Shown here: in pieces, positions 1 through 7,866 of the stretch
How the letters are laid out: every line of letters starts with the position of its first letter
How positions within the stretch are numbered: position 1 is the stretch's first letter
NCBI RefSeq assembly: GCF_026683955.1
Contig: NZ_CP113343.1
Coordinates: 2,480,001-2,544,000, forward strand
Length of the DNA stretch: 64,000 bases
Source: Arthrobacter sp. MMS18-M83
GTDB taxonomy: Bacteria > Actinomycetota > Actinomycetes > Actinomycetales > Micrococcaceae
Reading direction: 5' to 3'
Made by a program: the position numbers and the translations under genes
The notes under the pieces: model-generated
What the model saw: only the letters and a program-made list of their open reading frames with translations
Told to the model about the DNA's origin: nothing
Database searches by the model: none

Positions 1-253
1 AATTCACAAAGCAGTCGACGACGTCGATCGGCTGTTCGAGGGGCACGTCGGCGAGGAACTTGTAGCCAGTTTCGCCGTGGACGTCTTCGCCCTTTTGGTT
101 GATCGGGACGATCTCCATGCCCATGATGTCGCGAATGTAGAGGGCAACTTCGAACGCGGAGCGCCACTCATTCGTGCTGAGTCCGACGATTGCCCAGCGG
201 CCCTTTGTTCGCATAAGCCGGTCAATGACTGCCGGATCGTTGACGTGTGTCAT
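1..253 (-). CDS. CoA-binding domain protein (YccU-like), C-terminus beyond the window
   Basis: The first 84 codons are present and the frame runs off the left edge without a stop. The sequence reads MTHVNDPAVIDRLMRTKGRW, then AIVGLSTNEWRSAFEVALYI, which is the Rossmann-type N-terminus of the CoA-binding/YccU family (usually about 140 aa). Members of this family bind CoA or a nucleotide; the physiological role is not established. ATG at 253 is preceded on the minus strand by TAGGCT and a 6-nt gap, a leaderless-type arrangement, and there is no Shine-Dalgarno sequence. The family call is fairly safe; the exact function is not. Confidence 0.8.
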   Translation of the reverse strand, partial: MTHVNDPAVIDRLMRTKGRWAIVGLSTNEWRSAFEVALYIRDIMGMEIVPINQKGEDVHGETGYKFLADVPLEQPIDVVDCFVN

Positions 254-328
254 ACCCCAAGCCTACTCCCGTGGTTCCGCGGGCCCCGTGGCCGAATTAT
301 TGACGGGGATTCTGGCAGTGCGGCCGAG

Positions 329-715
329 CTAGCGGTCCAGTCCGAAGATCCAGCGCAGGGACGCTCCTGGGGACTTTCCCGTGAGATCGGCCTTGCTGTC
401 CTGGAGGACCTGCTGCAGTTCATCCTGCAACTCCTTGCCACTCCACTTCGACAAGGTGTCCGCCGTCTGCCTAAGTTCGCCTTGGGAATCCGTCCTGGGC
501 TCGGCGTGCACCGTCTTCGGCGCTCCCGGCCGTCCCGAGGATCCTTGCTCCAGTGATTCCTTCGCTTCCGCGGGATCCACGGCTGACGGCGTCGCTGCGT
601 CAGGGGAAGGCTCAGCCACATGCGGTACCGCGGCGTCTGGGGCACGTGCGATGGCGGGTTCGGGCGCTGGGGAAAAGTATTGGTTCCACCGTGGAAAACT
701 CCCGGAACGACGCAC
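329..715 (-). CDS. Small hypothetical protein, Ala/Pro-rich with a conserved-looking C-terminus
   Basis: About 128 aa if GTG at 715 is the start; the frame is open further upstream to 886 but that part overlaps the DnaA-box region and looks non-coding. The N-terminal half is rich in Ala, Pro and Glu (low complexity). The C-terminal 50 residues are charged and look helical (LRQTADTLSKWSGKELQDEL), ending in SLRWIFGLDR. I see no membrane segment or signal peptide and recognise no family. It lies 75 bp downstream of the CoA-binding gene on the same strand. The start is uncertain. Confidence 0.5.
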   Translation of the reverse strand: MRRSGSFPRWNQYFSPAPEPAIARAPDAAVPHVAEPSPDAATPSAVDPAEAKESLEQGSSGRPGAPKTVHAEPRTDSQGELRQTADTLSKWSGKELQDELQQVLQDSKADLTGKSPGASLRWIFGLDR

Positions 716-815
716 TTCCAGGGCTACCGGGAGTCGGCGAACTACAAAAGTGTGAGTTATTAACAATGTTGATAACCCTGTTGATACCGCGCCCCGACCA
801 CTGCCAACAGTGAGG

Positions 816-1007
816 TTGTCCACACACCCCTGAATTACGAGCTTCTTATCCACATAACCACAGGCATGTTGGCGAAAGTTATCCACAGCTGTGGACGTTA
901 ATCCCTAGGGGAATCCGCCGCCCCTGCCATCTCGCCCTACTCAGCCAATCCGCAAGAGAACTACATGGTTGTAAGTTACGCACACTGTGGATAACCCCTG
1001 TGGAAAA
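816..1007. promoter_or_regulatory. DnaA-box cluster distant from dnaA
   Basis: Boxes seen: TTGTCCACA at 816-824, TTATCCACA at 846-854 and 879-887, TGTGGATAA (inverse TTATCCACA) at 986-994 and TGTGGAAAA at 999-1007. An extra TGTGGACGT overlaps at 890-898. An AT-richer stretch with repeated TTGATA/TTAATA lies just left of it (about 755-785). The 716-1192 interval holds no gene I can support. The density of perfect boxes is like that of the dnaA-dnaN intergenic region about 16 kb away. Whether it is an origin, a DnaA titration site or a reactivation site cannot be told from sequence. Confidence 0.7.
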
Positions 1008-1023
1008 CAACATGTCCAGGATC

Positions 1024-1052
1024 TTGACGGTCTTCGCGCACAGTCCTAGTCT
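1024..1052 (+). promoter_or_regulatory. Sigma-70-type promoter of the ArsR/SRPBCC operon
   Basis: TTGACG (1024-1029), a 17-bp spacer and TAGTCT (1047-1052) make a good housekeeping promoter, with transcription predicted to start near 1059. Just downstream (about 1061-1080, TCAATGAACTAGTTGATAA) and again near 1110-1120 there are CTAGTTGA motifs that could be the ArsR-type operator. Confidence 0.6.
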
Positions 1053-1192
1053 TGTCATATTCAATGAACTAGTTGATAAACCGATTGCTTGAGTAACACG
1101 ATTGAAAAAGCAGCTAGTTGAAGAAGCAGACTGCTTGCGTGCTGCGGAAAGCCATCCGCGACGCTCGAGCCTGAGCCTGGCAGGGGAAACGC

Positions 1193-1609
1193 ATGCCGGA
1201 GACCGTGGGAACAGCGGTGCTGGATCCTGAAGACCAACTCAATAGGGCCTTCATGGCACTCGCCGATCCTGTGCGCCGCAGGATACTGGCGCGATTGGCC
1301 TTGGGCGACGCAACCGTCACTGAGATCGCCCAGCCATTCACCGTCACCCTCCAAGCCATTTCAAAGCATCTACAGGTGCTGGAAGGCGCCGGGCTCATCA
1401 CTAGGAGCAGGGAAGCGCAGCGCCGTCCCTGTCACCTGAACACCACGGCGCTGGGTCCCCTGGCCGAGTGGATCGAGAGCTACCGTCTTCAGGCCGAAGA
1501 GCATTTCGCCCGGCTGGACGAGCTATTGGCCAGTGAAACCCCGTTAGCCGGAGAGGCCACCACTGACTTGTCCGACGGGGACTATCCGGAAAAGGAGAAG
1601 GAACAATGA
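1193..1609 (+). CDS. ArsR-family winged-helix transcriptional regulator
   Basis: 138 aa. Residues about 20-100 form the ArsR winged helix: FMALADPVRRRILARLALGD (helices 2-3), then a recognition helix with LQAISKHLQVLEGAGLITRS. The cysteine/histidine metal motif of SmtB-type sensors is absent, so it is more like the regulators that accompany SRPBCC proteins than a metal sensor. A purine-rich AGGGGAAA lies upstream of the ATG. The stop overlaps the ATG of the next gene by 4 bp, so the two are translationally coupled and probably autoregulated together. Confidence 0.9.
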   Translation: MPETVGTAVLDPEDQLNRAFMALADPVRRRILARLALGDATVTEIAQPFTVTLQAISKHLQVLEGAGLITRSREAQRRPCHLNTTALGPLAEWIESYRLQAEEHFARLDELLASETPLAGEATTDLSDGDYPEKEKEQ

Positions 1610-2076
1610 GCACCAACACAACAACCATTGACGTCACGGCCGGCACGCCGTTCATCGACACTAGCCGCGACTTCGACGCCGCACCAGATCGCGTGTTCCG
1701 CGCTTTCACGGATCCCGAACTTGTGGTCAAGTGGCTGGGCCCGCGGCGCCTGGAAATGCGCCTAGAGTCCTACGACGCGCGGACCGGCGGCAGCTACCGG
1801 TACGTACATTCGGACGGCGAAGGCAACGAGTTCGGCTTCCGCGGGGTCTTCCACGAAGTCCAGGAACCCTTGAGGATCATCCAGACCTTCGAATTCGACG
1901 GCGCCCCCGGTCAGGTCACCCTGGATACCACCAGATTCGAGGATCTCGGGGGCCGCACGCGCGTCGTGCAGCGCTCGGTGTTCCCCTCGATCGAGGCCCG
2001 GGACATGGCGCTAGCCAGCGGCATGGATGCGGGCATCAAGGAATCGATGGATCGCTTGGAAGAACTCCTAGGGTAA
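1606..2076 (+). CDS. SRPBCC (AHSA1/START-like) domain protein
   Basis: 156 aa. The fold signature is clear: SRDFDAAPDRVFRAFTDPEL at the N-terminus, VVKWLGPRR, then GGSYRYVHSDGEG and a C-terminal helix ending MDAGIKESMDRLEELL. SRPBCC proteins bind hydrophobic ligands in a helix-grip pocket; pairing with an ArsR regulator is very common in actinobacteria and proteobacteria. The ligand is unknown. The gene overlaps the ArsR gene by 4 bp (ATGA), which fixes the start. Confidence 0.88.
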   Translation: MSTNTTTIDVTAGTPFIDTSRDFDAAPDRVFRAFTDPELVVKWLGPRRLEMRLESYDARTGGSYRYVHSDGEGNEFGFRGVFHEVQEPLRIIQTFEFDGAPGQVTLDTTRFEDLGGRTRVVQRSVFPSIEARDMALASGMDAGIKESMDRLEELLG

Positions 2077-2089
2077 TGCTTAGGAGCGG

Positions 2090-2959
2090 CTAGCCTGCCG
2101 TGGCCCTAAGGACGGTGGCCAGGACCAGAATCCCGGCCACCACTGCCATGCCGGCTGTTTGGAGCAATGCCTGGCGAGGTCCGCGCGGAGCAAAGGCGAT
2201 GACAGCCGCCGAGAGACCACCTGTAACAAGCCCGCCCAAGTGGGCTTGCCAAGCGATACCGGGGACCAGGAAGCCAATGGCTCCGTTGATGGCAATGAGG
2301 ATCGACAGCTGCCTTGTGTCTCCGCCGCGCCGGCTTTGGACCACCAGGAGTGCGCCAAACAGGCCGAAGATCGCGCCGGAAGCGCCTTCCACTCCGGTTG
2401 GAGGCAACATGGGTGTTAGGAGCAGGAAACCCACCGAGCCGCCGACTGCGGACAGTAGATAAACGGCCAGGAAGCGAATGCGCCCCAGAACGGGCTCAAG
2501 GACTTGGCCAAAGATCCAGAGCATGTACATGTTGAGCGCGATGTGCAGGACAAAACCCTGTGAATGGACAAAGGCAGAGGTCAGCATCCGCCAGGGTTCG
2601 AAGGCTCCAAACTGCGGAGTGGCGTAGACGGACGCGAAGGCGAGTTGATCCTCCACAACATTGCCGGGAATCAACCACTGCAGGACGTATACCAGGGCGC
2701 ACAGCCCAATAATCACGTACGTCGCCAGGGGCCGGCCTGTCGAAATGGCGCCGCCATACGTGGAGCGCGGGGCCGGCGTCGAACGCTTTATTTCATTGAC
2801 GCAGTCAATGCATTGGAACCCGACGGCGGCCGCCCGCTGGCATTCGGGGCACGCAGGACGCCCGCAGCGCTGGCACCGGACATAGGAGGGCCTGTCCGGG
2901 TGCCTCGGGCACACGGGAATGTCTGCGGACGGCTCTGCCGCCGGGATTCCGTAACTCAT
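2090..2959 (-). CDS. Rhomboid-family intramembrane serine protease with N-terminal zinc-ribbon-like motif
   Basis: 289 aa. Residues 17-60 carry two CxxC pairs (CPRHPDRPSYVRCQRCGRPA, then CPECQ and CIDC), a B-box/zinc-ribbon-like module often fused to actinobacterial rhomboids. Six to seven membrane segments follow. The catalytic serine sits in GASGAIFG and the partner histidine in WQAHLGGLVTG; the HxxxN motif is HIALNMYMLW. It would cleave membrane proteins within the bilayer. The stop-to-start gap to the cyclophilin gene upstream is 21 bp on the same strand, so the two probably form an operon. Confidence 0.92.
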   Translation of the reverse strand: MSYGIPAAEPSADIPVCPRHPDRPSYVRCQRCGRPACPECQRAAAVGFQCIDCVNEIKRSTPAPRSTYGGAISTGRPLATYVIIGLCALVYVLQWLIPGNVVEDQLAFASVYATPQFGAFEPWRMLTSAFVHSQGFVLHIALNMYMLWIFGQVLEPVLGRIRFLAVYLLSAVGGSVGFLLLTPMLPPTGVEGASGAIFGLFGALLVVQSRRGGDTRQLSILIAINGAIGFLVPGIAWQAHLGGLVTGGLSAAVIAFAPRGPRQALLQTAGMAVVAGILVLATVLRATAG

Positions 2960-2980
2960 ACGTTGCTCAGGCTCCGGGGG

Positions 2981-3523
2981 TCAGAGCTGAACGATGTCAA
3001 TGCTGTTGATGACGACATCTTCAACAGGGCGGTCACCCATGCCGGTGCGGACGGCCTCGATGGCGTCGACAACCTTCTTGGACTCTTCGTCAGCAACCTC
3101 ACCGAAGATGGAGTGCTTGCCGTAGAGCCAGTCAGTGTTGACCGTGGTGATGAAGAACTGGGAACCGTTGGTGCCCTTGCCCATCTGGATGCCTGCGTTG
3201 GCCATGGCGAGCTTGTAGGGGGCGTTGAAGTTCAGTTCCGGGTGGATCTCGTCGTCGAACTTGTAGCCCGGTCCGCCGATGCCGCGGCCAAGGGGATCGC
3301 CGCCCTGGATCATGAAGTCTTTGATGATCCGGTGGAAAATGGTGCCGTCGTAAAGCGGGGTACCGGTCTTGTCTTCGCCGGTCTCCGGGTGAGTCCAGGA
3401 CCTCTCGCCGGTGGCCAGGCCTACGAAGTTGGCGACCGTCTTGGGCGCGTGGTTGCCGAAGAGGTCAACTACGATATCGCCGAGGCTCGTGTGGAAAGTT
3501 GCTTTTGCGGTTGGGATGGTCAT
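2981..3523 (-). CDS. ppiA: Peptidyl-prolyl cis-trans isomerase, cyclophilin type
   Basis: 180 aa, the usual size for a cytosolic cyclophilin with no signal peptide. The active-site arginine is in FHRIIKDFMIQGGDPLGRG; the later core motif is GTNGSQFFITT, and the conserved HSIFGEV follows. It speeds cis-trans isomerisation at Xaa-Pro bonds during folding. Position close to the origin next to gyrA, the tRNAs and a rhomboid gene matches other actinobacteria. The symbol is by family analogy. Confidence 0.93.
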   Translation of the reverse strand: MTIPTAKATFHTSLGDIVVDLFGNHAPKTVANFVGLATGERSWTHPETGEDKTGTPLYDGTIFHRIIKDFMIQGGDPLGRGIGGPGYKFDDEIHPELNFNAPYKLAMANAGIQMGKGTNGSQFFITTVNTDWLYGKHSIFGEVADEESKKVVDAIEAVRTGMGDRPVEDVVINSIDIVQL

Positions 3524-3676
3524 AGCGCCATTCTTTCATGCAGGGTCAACGGCGAGGCGGCCAGGGAGCCGGTTCCGCGCTCGGTGAAATCTTCCATGAA
3601 TCCGCTGGATCAATAGCCGGTGCCGGTCAAGGGACGTAGGCTAACAACAAACGAGCATGTTAATCGGGAGGTAGTT

Positions 3677-4639
3677 GTGAAGAAATCGGACCGGATTGCC
3701 CGCGAACTTGAACACACCGTTGTGAATGGTGTTGAGAATGCCAAGGACTGGGCGACGCCGCGCGTCGAGGCAGCTGTGAACTGGGCGGTTCCCCGTATCC
3801 AGCACGGCATTGACACCGCTTCGCCGAAGCTCCAGGAAGGCCTGAAATCGGCCGCGCACAACCTCGCCGACGGCGTTGCGACCGTCACGCCGAAGCTCCA
3901 GGAAGGCCTGGCGAACCTCGCACCGCGGATCCATGACGCCGTCGAGGACGCCTCGCCCAAGATCCAAGACGCACTCAACAAGGCCACACCGGCTCTCAGC
4001 CACGCCCGGGACAAGGTTGTTGAGGAGTACCTGCCCAAGCTCTCCGAGCAGCTCGGTCAAGCCTCCGAAGTTGTCCACCACGTCCTTGAGAACGCACCCG
4101 CGCAGGTGGATGCCGTCGCCCAGAAGCTGGTGGACTCGGGAGTGGTGCACAACCTCCAGGAGCAAGCACAGGCCACCAAGGCCCAGCTGAAAACCGCAGC
4201 CGAGGAAGCCTCAAAGGCGGTCTCGAACGAACTCGCCAACACCAAGAAACCCAAAAAGCGCGGACTCTTGATCTTCACGGTTCTGGCAGCAGCAGCGGCA
4301 GCCGGAGTTGCCGCATGGAAGGCCAGCCGCCCCGTGGAGGACCCGTGGAAGACCCCGGTCCCAGTGACCCCGTCACCGGTGCCGGCCGCCGCGGCAGCAG
4401 AAAAGGTTGCCGAGAAGGCCAACGAGACCGCCACCAAGGTAGCTGAGAAAGCCGAAACTGCAACCGAAAAGGCAAAGGACGCCGTCGAAGACGCCAAGGA
4501 TGCCGCCGCAAAGGTGGCAACCGACGCCAAAACCGCGGTGAAGAACATCGCCGCCAGCCTGCACAAGGACGACGCAGGCAAGGACGAGGCCGGCAAGCAC
4601 GAGGCAGCCACGGACGAAGCAGGAAAACACGAGGCCTAG
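3677..4639 (+). CDS. Membrane-anchored Ala/Lys/Glu-rich hypothetical protein
   Basis: 320 aa from GTG at 3677, chosen because GGGAGG lies 6 bp upstream; an in-frame ATG at 3620 has no ribosome binding site. Residues 10-150 carry repeated ATPRVEAAV/SPKLQEGLKS/TPKLQEGLAN/SPKIQDALNK units, apolipoprotein-like amphipathic helices of about 22 residues. A single membrane segment (LLIFTVLAAAAAAGVAAWKA) follows, and the last 80 residues are a low-complexity Lys/Ala/Glu coiled-coil tail resembling LEA proteins. I cannot name a function; membrane shaping or stress protection would be guesses. Divergent from the cyclophilin gene. Confidence 0.75.
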   Translation: MKKSDRIARELEHTVVNGVENAKDWATPRVEAAVNWAVPRIQHGIDTASPKLQEGLKSAAHNLADGVATVTPKLQEGLANLAPRIHDAVEDASPKIQDALNKATPALSHARDKVVEEYLPKLSEQLGQASEVVHHVLENAPAQVDAVAQKLVDSGVVHNLQEQAQATKAQLKTAAEEASKAVSNELANTKKPKKRGLLIFTVLAAAAAAGVAAWKASRPVEDPWKTPVPVTPSPVPAAAAAEKVAEKANETATKVAEKAETATEKAKDAVEDAKDAAAKVATDAKTAVKNIAASLHKDDAGKDEAGKHEAATDEAGKHEA

Positions 4640-4761
4640 GTGAAAGCCAAATTCGCTTCACATTGAAGGGATTCCGGTTCGCCGGGGTCCCTTCAACTGT
4701 TTGGCCACATGTCACCGAAGGCTTCCTCAGCGGACACCGGTCTGATGCTAGATTTATGGGG

Positions 4762-5646
4762 ATGCCAGCCGATAGATCTTCCGCAAATGCAGCCAGTAAC
4801 GCAGCCGTCGCACCCGTGAAGCCGAGCGTTTCAATCGTCATCCCGGCGTACAACGAAGAGAGCGTCATCCGGCAGTGCCTTATCGCGGCCGTTTACCAGT
4901 CAGTGCCTGCGGACGAGATCATCGTCGTGGACAACATGTCCCAGGACCGCACCGCCCAGATCGTCCAGCAGATGCAGCAGGAGTACCCGGAGAGCCCCAT
5001 CATCCTGTTGAGCCAGGACAAGACACAAGGACTCATCCCTACCCGCAATTTCGGCCTTAACAGCGCTACATCGGAGATCCTGGGACGAATCGACGCCGAC
5101 TCCGTCCTGGAACCGGACTGGGTTGAGCAAGTCCAGGAGGCCTTCGCGGATCCTTCTGCCCAAGCGGCTACCGGTCCCGTGGTTTATTACGACATGCCCA
5201 TGCGTCGATTCGGGCTCAAAGCCGACGACAAGATGCGCCAGCTCATGCTTCGGCTTGCGAAGCACCAGTACCATTTCCTTTTTGGCTCCAACATGGCGCT
5301 TCGCCGCTCCGCGTGGGAAACCATCCGTGACGAGACCTGCCTGGACGAGAAGGACGAGATGCATGAGGACATCGATCTTTCCCTGCACCTTGCCGACCAC
5401 GATCTCAGGGTGCAGTACTGGCCGCAGATGGTCTCCGGCATGTCTGCCCGCAGGCTCGAGGACTCACCGCGCGACTACCGCTATTACGTGACCCGCTTCG
5501 ACCGCACTTACAAGGCCCACAACGTGAAGAAAATGGCACTGAAGGCCCCGATGGTGGTGTTCTTCTCGGTCTATTTCCCGGCGAAACTGCTCCGGGCCAT
5601 TCACACAGCCAACACGAGCCAGGGCGCGCGCCGCGGCGGCATGTAG
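4762..5646 (+). CDS. Family 2 glycosyltransferase
   Basis: About 294 aa. GT-A fold: VSIVIPAYNEESVIRQCLIA starts the domain, VDNM and GRIDADSVLEPDW give the DxD-type metal site, and DEKDEMHEDIDLSLHLAD carries the acceptor-side ED motif. No export signal or true membrane bundle; a hydrophobic stretch near the C-terminus (MVVFFSVYF) may associate with the membrane. Sugar and acceptor are unknown. Start choice: TAGATT at 4749-4754 is 7 nt before ATG 4762, which suggests a leaderless message. ATG 4756 and the longer frame from 4663 are alternatives. Confidence 0.85.
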   Translation: MPADRSSANAASNAAVAPVKPSVSIVIPAYNEESVIRQCLIAAVYQSVPADEIIVVDNMSQDRTAQIVQQMQQEYPESPIILLSQDKTQGLIPTRNFGLNSATSEILGRIDADSVLEPDWVEQVQEAFADPSAQAATGPVVYYDMPMRRFGLKADDKMRQLMLRLAKHQYHFLFGSNMALRRSAWETIRDETCLDEKDEMHEDIDLSLHLADHDLRVQYWPQMVSGMSARRLEDSPRDYRYYVTRFDRTYKAHNVKKMALKAPMVVFFSVYFPAKLLRAIHTANTSQGARRGGM

Positions 5647-5686
5647 CAGCACGCACTGCAACCTTCCGCGTCAGACGGTACCGGAC

Positions 5687-6595
5687 TCAGTCGGTACCCA
5701 GCTCGGCGATCTTGCCTTCGGGGCCGGCTTTTCCGCGCCGCTGACCGATTACGACGACGGCGAGTCCGGCCAGGATCAAGGCCAGCCCTGCGTAGGTCCC
5801 GGAGGGCAGGGTCTCGCGTAGGAATACCGCGGCCAGAAGGGCTGCGCCGGGAATCTCCAGCAGGATGATCATGGAAACCAACAGCGGGCTCATCGTGGCC
5901 AGAAGATGGTTGAAGGCCGTGTGGCCCACCAGTTGCGCGCACACAGTGATGGCCACAATCCCCAGCCAGCCGCCGGCGTCGAACCCTACAAGCGGCTGGC
6001 CGCCCGCGAGGGCCAATACGGCAACAATGGCCGCGCAGATCCCGTAGCAAAGGGTGGTGTAGGTCCCGGTCCCCATGCTCTGGCGCGCCTTGCCTCCGGC
6101 CAAAGTGTAGAGCCCGGCCAGTGCGCCTCCAGCGAGGGCCAGGACGTCACCGAGAAAGGCTTTCGGTGAGGTTCCCATATCGAAGCCCGTGATTGCCGCG
6201 ACACCGCACAGTGCGATGCCCAGGCCTACCAGCACCGGCCAGCGGTGCCGGGTGCCGCGAAGGAGCTGGAAGACAGCGATCCATGCCGACTGCAGGCACA
6301 CCAAGGCGGTGGCGGCGGCGACGGACGTCAACTGAAGGGCGGTGATGAAGCAGGCGAAATGGAAGGCCAGCGCGACTGCCGCGACGGCGGACCAGGTGAA
6401 CTCGTGTCGCGTAATCTTCCGGAACAGCCGTGGTTCGCGGATCAGGACCGGGGAGGCCATGACGACGGCGGCGATTGCGTTGCGCCAGAAGGCGATAGCT
6501 AGTGCCGTGACAGACGTGGCGCCGAGCGTTCCCGCGATAAGGGGTCCGGAGGATGCGACACCGAGCACGCCCAAAGCAGCAACAATGAAGTTCAC
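5687..6595 (-). CDS. EamA-family (DMT superfamily) transporter
   Basis: 302 aa with ten hydrophobic segments in two EamA halves, as expected for drug/metabolite exporters (VLGVASSGPLIAGTLGATSV at the start, GHTAFNHLLATMSPLLVSM in the second half). Substrate unknown. The start is GTG at 6595, preceded on the minus strand by TAAGGT and 6 nt, so the message may be leaderless. The minus-strand tRNA-Ala lies upstream, separated by a strong hairpin. Confidence 0.88.
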   Translation of the reverse strand: MNFIVAALGVLGVASSGPLIAGTLGATSVTALAIAFWRNAIAAVVMASPVLIREPRLFRKITRHEFTWSAVAAVALAFHFACFITALQLTSVAAATALVCLQSAWIAVFQLLRGTRHRWPVLVGLGIALCGVAAITGFDMGTSPKAFLGDVLALAGGALAGLYTLAGGKARQSMGTGTYTTLCYGICAAIVAVLALAGGQPLVGFDAGGWLGIVAITVCAQLVGHTAFNHLLATMSPLLVSMIILLEIPGAALLAAVFLRETLPSGTYAGLALILAGLAVVVIGQRRGKAGPEGKIAELGTD

Positions 6596-6623
6596 AGTTC
6601 AACCTTAGTGAAGTGGTTAACGC

Positions 6624-6657
6624 AAAGAGTCCCGGTCATTTCTGACCGGGACTCTTT
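6624..6657 (-). terminator. Rho-independent terminator of the tRNA segment
   Basis: A perfect 15-bp inverted repeat (AAAGAGTCCCGGTCA and its complement) with a TTTC loop lies between tRNA-Ala and the EamA gene. Both arms end in T/A runs, so it could stop transcription in either direction; its position suits the minus-strand tRNA transcript. Confidence 0.85.
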
Positions 6658-6664
6658 CTTATGG

Positions 6665-6737
6665 TGGAGGCACGGGGACTCGAACCCCGAACCCCCTGCT
6701 TGCAAAGCAGGTGCGCTACCAATTGCGCCATGCCCCC
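6665..6737 (-). tRNA. tRNA-Ala (anticodon TGC)
   Basis: 73 nt without encoded CCA. Acceptor GGGGGCA pairs with TGCCTCC, D-stem GCGC, anticodon loop CTTTGCAAG with anticodon TGC, T-arm GGTTCGAGTCC. A strong terminator follows. Confidence 0.97.
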
Positions 6738-6809
6738 ATAAGAAGCAACCCGTCCATACTACCCTAGATCCTTCGATGGTTTTCACCATATCCAGACCGG
6801 GCGTCCGGG

Positions 6810-6926
6810 CTAGTCAACCGTGTCGGTTGCCTTGCTCCAGACCGTTTTCCGGGCCTCGGATTCCTGCACCTTTTTGTAGAGCAGGACGCCTGCGACCGCA
6901 GCTGCAACTATGAGCAACTTCTTCAC
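6810..6926 (-). CDS. DLW-39-like small membrane protein between two tRNA genes
   Basis: 38 aa from GTG at 6926: VKKLLIVAAAVAGVLLYKKV followed by QESEARKTVWSKATDTVD. One N-terminal membrane helix and a short charged tail ending in a W-x-x-A-T-D signature. Actinobacteria commonly have a tiny gene of this pattern (DLW-39 family) next to tRNA-Ile/tRNA-Ala downstream of gyrA; its role is unknown. The upstream Shine-Dalgarno is weak (GGGG). The match in layout, size and motif makes it a real gene despite its length. Confidence 0.85.
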   Translation of the reverse strand: MKKLLIVAAAVAGVLLYKKVQESEARKTVWSKATDTVD

Positions 6927-6983
6927 ATGCACCCCGTTCCGATTCAGTTTCCTGAATCTTTAGCAAAACCTGTGCAGGTTCCG

Positions 6984-7057
6984 TGGGCGTACCAGGACTT
7001 GAACCTGGGACCTCTTCGTTATCAGCGAAGCGCTCTAACCGCCTGAGCTATACGCCC
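6984..7057 (-). tRNA. tRNA-Ile (anticodon GAT)
   Basis: 74 nt without encoded CCA. Acceptor GGGCGTA pairs with TACGCCC, D-stem GCTC, anticodon loop with GAT in CTGATAA, T-arm GGTTCAAGTCC. It sits downstream of the DUF3566 gene. Confidence 0.97.
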
Positions 7058-7170
7058 CGATACCTCTTCGGGCCGAGACATGACTTTACAGCACATCCCG
7101 GCCCGATCTCAAATCGAGGTATTTCCACCACTGTTTTCCAGCAGTTTCCCTCTTTTTCCGACCGTTTGGG

Positions 7171-7866
7171 CTAGTCGTCGGTGAGGGTCACTCCGATGCC
7201 ACCCACGAGTGTTGCCGAAATGTTATACAGCACGGCGCTCAGCATGGAGAGGGCGGTCAGCAGGACCACATTCACCACGGCAATGATGGTTGCGAAGGAG
7301 GCAACCTGTCCGAGCGATGCAACCTTCTTGAGTTCAAAGCCGCCGCTTTCCGAACCTGCCAGCGTGCCCAGAAGGCTGTCCACCTGGTTGAAAATGCCAG
7401 TGAGGTCCAGAACGGTCCAGAGAACGATTGCGGCAATCACGGTCACGATGCCCAAGGCAACGGACAGCAGGAATGCCATCTTCAGCACCGACCACGGATC
7501 AACTTTGCTGACCAGCAGGCGGGCGCGGCGGACCTTTGCCTTCGGTGCCGGCTTCACAAGCCCCGGATTCCCTGCGGCCGGACGCTGCTGGGCCTGTGCG
7601 GGCCGCTGGCCGGGTGCAGGACGCTGGCCGGGAACGGCGGGCCGCTGCCCTGCCGGGCGCTGCTGACCCTGTGCAGGCCGCTGGCCGGGAACGGCCGGGC
7701 GTTGGCCCGGGACCCTTTCCGCGCCAGTTCCTGCCGGGCTCGAAGCAGCTGCCGCCGGGCGCTGCTGGGGACGGGCCGGTGCGTCTACCCGCGGAGTAGC
7801 CGACGGCTGCCGGAATCCTCCAGGGACACCCGTACTCGGCTTGGGATATGAGTCCGAATTGCTCAC
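7171..7866 (-). CDS. DUF3566 membrane protein adjacent to gyrA
   Basis: 231 aa. The first 115 residues are low complexity with repeated PGQRPA/GQQRPA units and end in a basic patch ([10 protein letters not shown]). The C-terminal 115 residues are the DUF3566 domain with two membrane helices ([20 protein letters not shown] and [19 protein letters not shown]). The neighbour of gyrA in nearly all actinobacteria (Rv0007 type); work on such proteins suggests a link to cell envelope or division, which I cannot confirm here. Its start overlaps the gyrA stop by 4 bp, so the two are translated together. Confidence 0.92.
   Translation of the reverse strand: MSNSDSYPKPSTGVPGGFRQPSATPRVDAPARPQQRPAAAASSPAGTGAERVPGQRPAVPGQRPAQGQQRPAGQRPAVPGQRPAPGQRPAQAQQRPAAGNPGLVKPAPKAKVRRARLLVSKVDPWSVLKMAFLLSVALGIVTVIAAIVLWTVLDLTGIFNQVDSLLGTLAGSESGGFELKKVASLGQVASFATIIAVVNVVLLTALSMLSAVLYNISATLVGGIGVTLTDD

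Noticed and set aside
2564..3616. 350-aa open frame on the plus strand
   Set aside because: Spans the rhomboid and cyclophilin genes in antisense; not a protein-like sequence.
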